Source: JACQNR01 sp049515175 (GTDB lineage Bacteria; Acidobacteriota; Terriglobia; UBA7540). From it: 11,722 bases of DNA. The position numbers were made by a program, and so were the translations under genes. Of the stretch, positions 8,069 to 11,722 are shown piece after piece; the first letter of the stretch is position 1; the number at the start of each line of letters is the position of its first letter. The notes under the pieces were generated by a model. It saw only the letters and a list, made by a program, of their open reading frames with translations, was not told the DNA's origin and made no database searches. The DNA lies in contig JBEKUI010000139.1 of assembly GCA_049515175.1 (NCBI GenBank), forward strand, positions 1 through 11,722, given 5' to 3'.

Positions 8069-8096
8069 TTGACAGGCCTCGCGCGGAACCTATACT
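8069..8096 (+). promoter_or_regulatory. sigma-70-type promoter for the plus-strand gene at 8156
   Basis: A consensus -35 box TTGACA (8069-8074) is followed after 16 bases by TATACT (8091-8096), which matches the -10 consensus at five of six positions. Transcription should begin near 8102-8104, giving a leader of about 53 bases before the ATG at 8156. It is the best promoter in the window. Confidence 0.75.
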
Positions 8097-8155
8097 AGCA
8101 CAAGGTAGTTTCAGCGTCCAAGTGCAAGTGATTGATAGTATCTAATTTCGCGTCC

Positions 8156-8698
8156 ATGCCGACCGAAAAGGCCAGCCAGACCTCAACGCGCAAGAAGGTG
8201 GTCGTTCACTACCTGGACGGGTCGACGCTCAAAGGGTATGTAGAATCGGGCAGTTTCCTTGTTCCGAGCGGGGCGGAAATCCTTGACCGCGAAGGACATC
8301 TGGCCACGATCCCACTCGAATCCGTCAAGGGCATCTACTTCGTCCGTGATTTCGAGGGACACGACAAGCGGCAGGAGCGCAAAGTCTTCAGCAGCCGGCC
8401 TCGCATCACCGGCATTTGGATCCGCATGACGTTCAAGGACAACGAGGTCATGGAAGGCCTGCTTTCCAACGACCTGCTGGCAGTGGATGCCTCCGGCTTC
8501 ATGGTCACTCCGCCAGACTTCTACTCTAACAACCTGCGCGTCTTCGTTCCCAAATCGGCTTTGGGGGCCGTCGCGGCGCTGGGCGTCATCTCTGACGAAA
8601 GCGCCCGCCGGGCCGCCCAACGCACGCGACGCCGGCCCGCCAAACCCGTCGCAGAGTCTCCGCAAATCGGGCTTTTCCCCGAATCGCCGTCAAAGTGA
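8156..8698 (+). CDS. unrecognised two-repeat protein with C-terminal clamp-binding-like peptide
   Basis: I do not recognise a named function. The 180-residue protein is soluble, with no signal peptide or membrane segment. It contains two similar beta-rich units: residues 14-66 (VVVHYLDGSTLKGYV, then IPLESVKGIYFV) and 87-142 (IWIRMTFKDNEVMEGLL, then GFMVTPPDFYSNNLRVFVP). Each starts with a strand, a D/N-containing turn and an L-x-G step and ends in a strand with P-x-x-[SA]. Similar domains of unknown function are, as far as I recall, common in Acidobacteriota and related phyla. Residues 148-165 are an Arg/Ala-rich tail and 170-174 are QIGLF, matching the sliding-clamp-binding consensus QLxLF. 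Its own near-consensus promoter lies 60 bases upstream. A TTG at 8132 is in frame, but ATG 8156 is preferred. It is transcribed divergently from xerD and converges on the LuxR-type regulator gene, with 92 bases and no evident terminator between them. Confidence 0.85.
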   Translation: MPTEKASQTSTRKKVVVHYLDGSTLKGYVESGSFLVPSGAEILDREGHLATIPLESVKGIYFVRDFEGHDKRQERKVFSSRPRITGIWIRMTFKDNEVMEGLLSNDLLAVDASGFMVTPPDFYSNNLRVFVPKSALGAVAALGVISDESARRAAQRTRRRPAKPVAESPQIGLFPESPSK

Positions 8699-8790
8699 GT
8701 GAGGCTTCAATCCGTCGCCCGGCCCCAAGAACATTGGAGCCGTGGCAGAGTAAACCCGCCTCTACATCGTGCGGTCGGTCTGCGATTTGG

Positions 8791-9489
8791 TCATGACGCG
8801 GTGGCGGGCAAGTCTCCGCCCGAGTGGGGCACTGGGGACAGCTCAAGCTTCTGATGGATGGCATAGAGGGCAAGTTCAAGGCGGTCGGACACACCGACCT
8901 TGTCGTAAATCGCGCGCAAGTGATTCTTGACCGTCTGCTCGCTGATGTGCAGTTCCTGAGCGATTTCGCGGTTCCGCCATCCCTGGACCAGGCAGGCGAT
9001 AATCGACTTCTCCCGCCGGGTCAGCATATCGACCGGCCGGCGCGGCTTGTCGGACGCTTCGGCAGGTTCCGTCTCATGTTCGGCGAGCGACTTCGGCAGC
9101 CACAGTTCGTTGCGCATCGCATGCCGGGCGCTCTTGATGAATTCCTCGGGGTCGGTGGCGCGCGAAATAATCCCCACGGCTCCCGCCTTGACGAGCTGCT
9201 TGCCGTCCAGGTTGGCGGTGGCCGGCACGACCACCATGACCTTTCCACCCGCCCAGTTGTAACGCACGCGGGTGATGAATTCGGCGGGATCGCGCCCCAT
9301 CATCTCGAGTTGGACGAAGATGACGTCGGGCTTGAACTTTTCCGCCAGGCCTGGAACTTGCTCGGACTGGTCGGCTTGCGCGACCACATAAAGGTCGTCC
9401 TCAACCCCAAACAGCTTCTTCAGTCCGAGGCGGAAGACGCCTTCCTGGTCAGCGATGAGGATGCGGATTTTCTTCTTGACTGTGCTCAC
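8791..9489 (-). CDS. LuxR/NarL-type regulator with degenerate receiver domain
   Basis: This is a 232-residue DNA-binding regulator. The receiver-like domain (7-126) starts with KIRILIAD and the C-terminal LuxR helix-turn-helix (about 153-215) reads LTRREKSIIACLVQGWRNREIA, then ISEQTVKNHLRAIYDKVGV, with all usual DNA-binding features. The receiver has lost its chemistry: the acidic pair is D14-Q15, the phospho-acceptor position in PDVIFVQLEM is Gln60 instead of Asp, the Ser/Thr position is in VVVPATA (Pro89 or nearby) and the invariant Lys is Arg110 in IISRAT. It therefore cannot be phosphorylated in the usual way and probably responds to protein contact, a ligand or expression level. The frame extends to 9627, but the GTG at 9489 is chosen because the domain begins immediately after it and upstream residues overlap the PilZ gene and look non-coding. 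No partner kinase is in the window. The PilZ gene lies 85 bases upstream on the same strand, so an operon is likely. Confidence 0.88.
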   Translation of the reverse strand: MSTVKKKIRILIADQEGVFRLGLKKLFGVEDDLYVVAQADQSEQVPGLAEKFKPDVIFVQLEMMGRDPAEFITRVRYNWAGGKVMVVVPATANLDGKQLVKAGAVGIISRATDPEEFIKSARHAMRNELWLPKSLAEHETEPAEASDKPRRPVDMLTRREKSIIACLVQGWRNREIAQELHISEQTVKNHLRAIYDKVGVSDRLELALYAIHQKLELSPVPHSGGDLPATAS

Positions 9490-9536
9490 TTTGCACGCGC
9501 CCGGCCCACTCCACGCGGACTTCCCAGGCCGTTCGC

Positions 9537-9544
9537 CCCCCCCC
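9537..9544. repeat. C8 homopolymer between the PilZ and LuxR-type genes
   Basis: Eight consecutive C on the plus strand (G on the coding strand), 48 bases before the regulator GTG and outside both genes. A 13-base hairpin lies just beside it at 9548-9560 (CCTGC, loop GGC, GCAGG). Confidence 0.6.
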
Positions 9545-9574
9545 TGCCCTGCGGCGCAGGTTGACTGTGCGAAG

Positions 9575-9892
9575 CTACTTCGATGACGCCCGCGCGGGGC
9601 GCAACTGGTAGCTGTCAATGACCGCACTCAGGCCCGGTGACTTCGCTTCGTGTTCGACGACTCGACCCTGGCACACCAGCCGCAGCGGAGTCTTGGTAAA
9701 CTCCACGGGCAAGTCCACCGAGAGAGTAATGGGCGTTGCAGCGGGAAGTTCCACGGGCACCGAAAGCAGCACGCCATTGGAACTGATGCTGGCGGTTTTG
9801 CCTTCCGCCTGTCGGGTCTTTCCACCGGATTTCCAGCGGATCACCACCGGAAGTTCCACGGGGATCCGCCCTCCTGAGCGAAGATAACGCAT
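9575..9892 (-). CDS. stand-alone PilZ domain protein
   Basis: This 105-residue single-domain protein resembles PilZ, the c-di-GMP receptor fold. The first motif RxxxR is present as R5-SGG-R9, followed by IPVELPVVIRW (10-20). The second motif, (D/N)xSxxG, appears as S35-I-S37-S-N-G40, so the leading Asp/Asn is Ser; ligand binding may be weakened or lost. The remaining beta-barrel strands are present (VELPAATPITLSVDLP, LRLVCQGRVVEHE). The start at 9892 is fixed by a good Shine-Dalgarno, GGGAAAGG (9900-9907), seven bases upstream, and by the R-motif position; the much longer open frame upstream of it is antisense to lpxD. It precedes the LuxR-type regulator gene on the same strand. It probably acts as a signalling adaptor in the cytoplasm; its partner is unknown. 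Confidence 0.85.
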   Translation of the reverse strand: MRYLRSGGRIPVELPVVIRWKSGGKTRQAEGKTASISSNGVLLSVPVELPAATPITLSVDLPVEFTKTPLRLVCQGRVVEHEAKSPGLSAVIDSYQLRPARASSK

Positions 9893-9958
9893 GGTTCTAC
9901 CTTTCCCTGACGAGCGCAGAGAGAGTATCCTGAAATGTGCGCGGCTGCAAGCGTGCTT

Positions 9959-9967
9959 GGGGGGGGG
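9959..9967. repeat. G9 homopolymer upstream of the PilZ gene
   Basis: Nine consecutive G on the plus strand, 67 bases upstream of the PilZ start, so C9 on the coding strand. It directly abuts the near-palindrome at 9948-9959. Confidence 0.6.
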
Positions 9968-9993
9968 ACGGGTAGGGCCCGGCGCCGTCGGCC

Positions 9994-10065
9994 GATTCAG
10001 CGGGAGTGAAGCAAGGGAGACCGCCCGCACGGTGACTCCAACTCGCTTCGCTCCCCGGGAATGAC
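9994..10065. repeat. dispersed intergenic palindromic element, copy A
   Basis: Left arm 9994-10012 (GATTCAGCGGGAGTGAAGC) and right arm 10045-10065, which begins GCTTCGCTCCCC and ends GGGAATGAC, are imperfect inverted copies separated by 32 bases. The CGCTTCGCTC...AATGACA core recurs at 10232-10250. Confidence 0.5.
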
Positions 10066-10211
10066 AGCCCCATCGGGCCCGTACATTCCCATCGTCCGTC
10101 CCGGCCACAAGATGGCTGCGACCACCCACCCTACAACTGGAAGGCGTCGCTCCTTCCATTCTTGCGGCGCCGGGCCCTGCCCGTGAGGCACGGGGAAAGG
10201 CCTCATGGCTG

Positions 10212-10250
10212 ATTGCGATTGTCCATCGCTCTCGCTTCACTCGCAATGAC
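10212..10250. repeat. dispersed intergenic palindromic element, copy B
   Basis: Arms ATTGCGA (10212-10218) and TCGCAAT (10241-10247) are a perfect inverted repeat. The right half reads CTCGCTTCACTCGCAATGAC, matching the core of copy A. On the minus strand it reads GTCATTGCGAGTGAAGCGAG, a type of intergenic repeat I recall from many genomes. Confidence 0.55.
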
Positions 10251-10252
10251 AC

Positions 10253-10274
10253 GGAGGTACCGTGACCGCGGTAC
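10253..10274 (+). promoter_or_regulatory. upstream GGAGG plus GTG and overlapping hairpin in frame with lpxD
   Basis: GGAGG (10253-10257) stands four bases before a GTG (10262) that is in frame with lpxD and would add 40 residues. The GTG lies inside a stem formed by GTACCG (10257-10262) and CGGTAC (10269-10274), which could hide it. Whether it is used is unknown. Confidence 0.3.
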
Positions 10275-10381
10275 TGGGCGTTGCCAGACGGCGCTGCGGG
10301 CTGGTAGGCTGGTGCTTCGCACAAGGACCGAACCAGCGACGGCCTTGGGATCGCTGGATGGCCGGCATTGGGGGGAAGCAT

Positions 10382-11404
10382 ATGAAACTGGGCGAACTGG
10401 CAACTCGACTGGGATGCATTCTGGAAGGCGATGGGGAACTGGAAATCACCGGCGTGGCGGGGCTCGATGAAGCCACGGAAGCGGAAGTCACGTTCCTCTC
10501 CAATCCCAAGTATCACCGCAAGCTCAAGACGACGCGCGCCGCGGCGGTGATCGCCTCTCACGACCTCAAGCTGGAAGGGCATTCCCTGCTGCGCTCCGAG
10601 AACCCCTATCTGGCGTTTGCCAAAGCCCTGGAGATTTTCCATCCGCCCCATCGCCCGCCCGCAGGCATTCATCCCACGGCCGTGATTGCCCCCGATGCCA
10701 AGCTCGGCCGCAACCCTAGTGTTGGTCCCTACGTGGTGATCGAGGACGGCGTGGAGATTGGCGACGACTGTGTGCTGCGGAGTTTCGTCGTCATCTATCG
10801 CGGCGCGAAGATCGGGCACCGCTTTCAGGCTCACTCGCACGCCGTGGTGCGCGAAGGCGTGCGCATTGGCGACGACGTCATCCTGCAAAACGGCGCGGTG
10901 GTGGGCGGCGACGGCTTCGGCTTCGCCAAGCAGGCTGACGGCTCCTACTACAAGATCGTGCAGGCGGGAAGCCTGGTGATCGAAGACCACGTCGAGGTGC
11001 AATCGAACGCGTGCGTGGACCGCGCCAGCGTAGGCGAGTCGCGACTGCGCCGTGGCGTCAAGGTGGATAACCTCGTTCAAGTCGGACACGGTTGCGACAT
11101 CGGAGAGAACACGTTGTTGTGCGGTCAGGTCGGTCTCGCGGGAAGCTGCAAGGTGGGGCGCAACGTGGTCCTGGCCGGGCAGGTTGGCGTCGCCGGCCAC
11201 TTGACTATCGGGGACAACGTGATTGCCACCGCGCAGTCGGGCATCCCCAGCGATGTCGAGGCCAACAAGGTCGTCTCCGGCTACCCCGCCATGGACAACA
11301 CACTCTGGCTAAAGTGCGCCGCCGTCTATATGCGTCTGCCGGAGATGCACGCTACGCTTCGCAAGGTCGCCAAGCTGGTAGAGAAGCCGGACGCGAAGGC
11401 GTGA
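10382..11404 (+). CDS. lpxD: UDP-3-O-acylglucosamine N-acyltransferase
   Basis: LpxD transfers a 3-hydroxyacyl chain from acyl-ACP to the 2-amino group of UDP-3-O-acylglucosamine, the third step of lipid A synthesis, in the cytoplasm. The 340-residue protein has the normal length. It shows the N-terminal uridine-binding domain (1 to about 95, beginning MKLGELATRLG, with VTFLSNPKY at 36-44), then the left-handed beta-helix built from hexapeptide repeats (about 97-290, e.g. GIHPTAVIAP, VVGGDGFGF, QSNACVDRASVG). His236 in VQVGHGCDIG corresponds to the catalytic His239 of the E. coli enzyme. A C-terminal helix follows (305-335). The ATG at 10382 is chosen because the family starts there, with a G-rich site GGGGGG six bases before it. 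The frame remains open to a GTG at 10262. Its usual partners (fabZ, lpxA) are not seen in the 318 bases that follow. Its presence indicates an LPS-bearing outer membrane. Confidence 0.95.
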   Translation: MKLGELATRLGCILEGDGELEITGVAGLDEATEAEVTFLSNPKYHRKLKTTRAAAVIASHDLKLEGHSLLRSENPYLAFAKALEIFHPPHRPPAGIHPTAVIAPDAKLGRNPSVGPYVVIEDGVEIGDDCVLRSFVVIYRGAKIGHRFQAHSHAVVREGVRIGDDVILQNGAVVGGDGFGFAKQADGSYYKIVQAGSLVIEDHVEVQSNACVDRASVGESRLRRGVKVDNLVQVGHGCDIGENTLLCGQVGLAGSCKVGRNVVLAGQVGVAGHLTIGDNVIATAQSGIPSDVEANKVVSGYPAMDNTLWLKCAAVYMRLPEMHATLRKVAKLVEKPDAKA

Positions 11405-11633
11405 ATCCCGTCTCTGGCTCTCATCCTGAGGAGTCACGCATTGTGGGACGGCATAGGATCTCCGTGGTCGGGAATGGGCTGGGTCTTTTCGGCGACGTTA
11501 AGGTTGGGGCTTATTGTCCGACATCTCAGGCTAGGGCGTGCAGTCTCGTCTGTCTCAGATTCGACCTCTGACTATTTGTCCTTGCCCCTTTGTTTTCTAT
11601 AACATTCTGGCTTCGTTCCTCGAGATGTGAATA
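11405..11633. other. intergenic region after lpxD
   Basis: There is no convincing gene here. The part at 11423-11463 reads CATCCTGAGGAGTCACGC and ends AGGATCTC, which resembles a degenerate copy of the CATCCTGAG...AGGATCT intergenic repeats common in several phyla. A possible promoter, TTGTCC (11576-11581), 16 bases, TATAAC (11598-11603), points right, but no clear gene follows it before the edge. The last 100 bases are more AT-rich than the rest of the window. Confidence 0.4.
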
Positions 11634-11722
11634 TCAAGCTAGCTCCGGTTCTGCCACTAAGTCTTTGTAGGTGATGGTGTTGGTGCTAAGGCAGGCGCGC
11701 GTGAGGCGGTGGAACAAGCTCC
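11634..11722 (-). CDS. possible C-terminal fragment of a minus-strand gene entering from the right edge
   Basis: One minus-strand frame is open from the edge to a TGA at 11634-11636, giving 28 residues that contain FHRLTRACLS and TITYKDLVAEPELA. In its first 18 codons almost every third base is G or C, as expected of genes in this genome; the other minus-strand frames close sooner, and the one I checked base by base has a low third-position GC. The product cannot be recognised from so short a piece. Confidence 0.4.
   Translation of the reverse strand, partial: SLFHRLTRACLSTNTITYKDLVAEPELA

Larger units (their letters stand above)
9893..10381. other. repeat-rich intergenic region between the PilZ gene and lpxD
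   Basis: This 489-base stretch separates two divergently transcribed genes and holds no convincing gene. It contains a 12-base near-palindrome CAAGCGTGCTTG (9948-9959) and a G9 run (9959-9967) upstream of the PilZ gene, an inverted-repeat element (9994-10065), a 6-bp hairpin CCCGTG/CACGGG with loop AGG (10180-10194), a second dispersed palindromic element (10212-10250), and a hairpin GTACCG/CGGTAC (10257-10274) that overlaps a possible upstream lpxD start. I found no strong sigma-70 promoter for either gene. Confidence 0.6.

Noticed and set aside
8183..8665. 160-codon minus-strand open frame
   Set aside because: It mirrors the two-repeat protein, which has its own strong promoter and internal repeat structure on the plus strand.
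8824..9564. 246-codon plus-strand open frame
   Set aside because: It is antisense to the LuxR-type regulator gene, whose HTH and receiver are clearly recognisable on the other strand.
9893..11200. minus-strand extension that would make the PilZ protein 541 residues long
   Set aside because: The extension is antisense to lpxD and crosses the repeat-rich intergenic DNA. The PilZ start at 9892 has a good Shine-Dalgarno and the correct domain boundary.
1..11722. CRISPR array, tRNA, rRNA, insertion sequence or toxin-antitoxin pair
   Set aside because: I saw no regularly spaced direct repeats, no tRNA cloverleaf, no transposase and no recognisable toxin or antitoxin in any intergenic stretch.

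Overview
The window looks like a chromosomal housekeeping region of a GC-rich, Gram-negative bacterium with outer-membrane lipid A. The combination of LpxD, a secreted GH29 glycosidase, a PilZ protein, an adjacent dnaE-accA pair and dispersed palindromic intergenic repeats fits Acidobacteriota best. That taxonomic call is an inference from gene content and protein style, not a database match. I see no phage, integron, CRISPR, tRNA or rRNA.

Layout, left to right. A minus-strand alpha-L-fucosidase with a Tat signal peptide runs off the left edge (1-346). A co-directional minus-strand block follows, transcribed right to left: a XerD-type tyrosine recombinase (6878-7885), a tRNA nucleotidyltransferase/poly(A) polymerase family protein with a long Pro/Lys/Ala tail (5241-6716), the replicative DNA polymerase III alpha subunit DnaE (1662-5150) and the acetyl-CoA carboxylase subunit AccA (576-1535). 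A divergent intergenic region (7886-8155) carries a near-consensus sigma-70 promoter and an 18-bp palindrome. The promoter drives a plus-strand gene for an unrecognised two-repeat protein (8156-8698). Next are two minus-strand signalling genes: a stand-alone PilZ domain protein (9575-9892) followed by a LuxR-type regulator (8791-9489). A repeat-rich intergenic region leads to plus-strand lpxD (10382-11404), and the right edge holds a probable fragment of a further minus-strand gene.

The core genes are ordinary: replication (dnaE), chromosome dimer resolution (xerD), RNA 3'-end processing, fatty acid synthesis (accA) and lipid A synthesis (lpxD). The most interesting signals are in the accessory middle part. 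First, the unrecognised protein ends in a QIGLF peptide that matches the sliding-clamp-binding consensus and resembles the QHGLF peptide of DnaE in the same window. Second, the LuxR-type regulator has a receiver domain in which the phospho-acceptor Asp and the other switch residues are replaced, so it probably works without phosphorylation. Third, the neighbouring PilZ protein has a weakened c-di-GMP motif and lies between two long G/C homopolymers. Fourth, DnaE keeps all nine PHP metal ligands, which suggests built-in proofreading.
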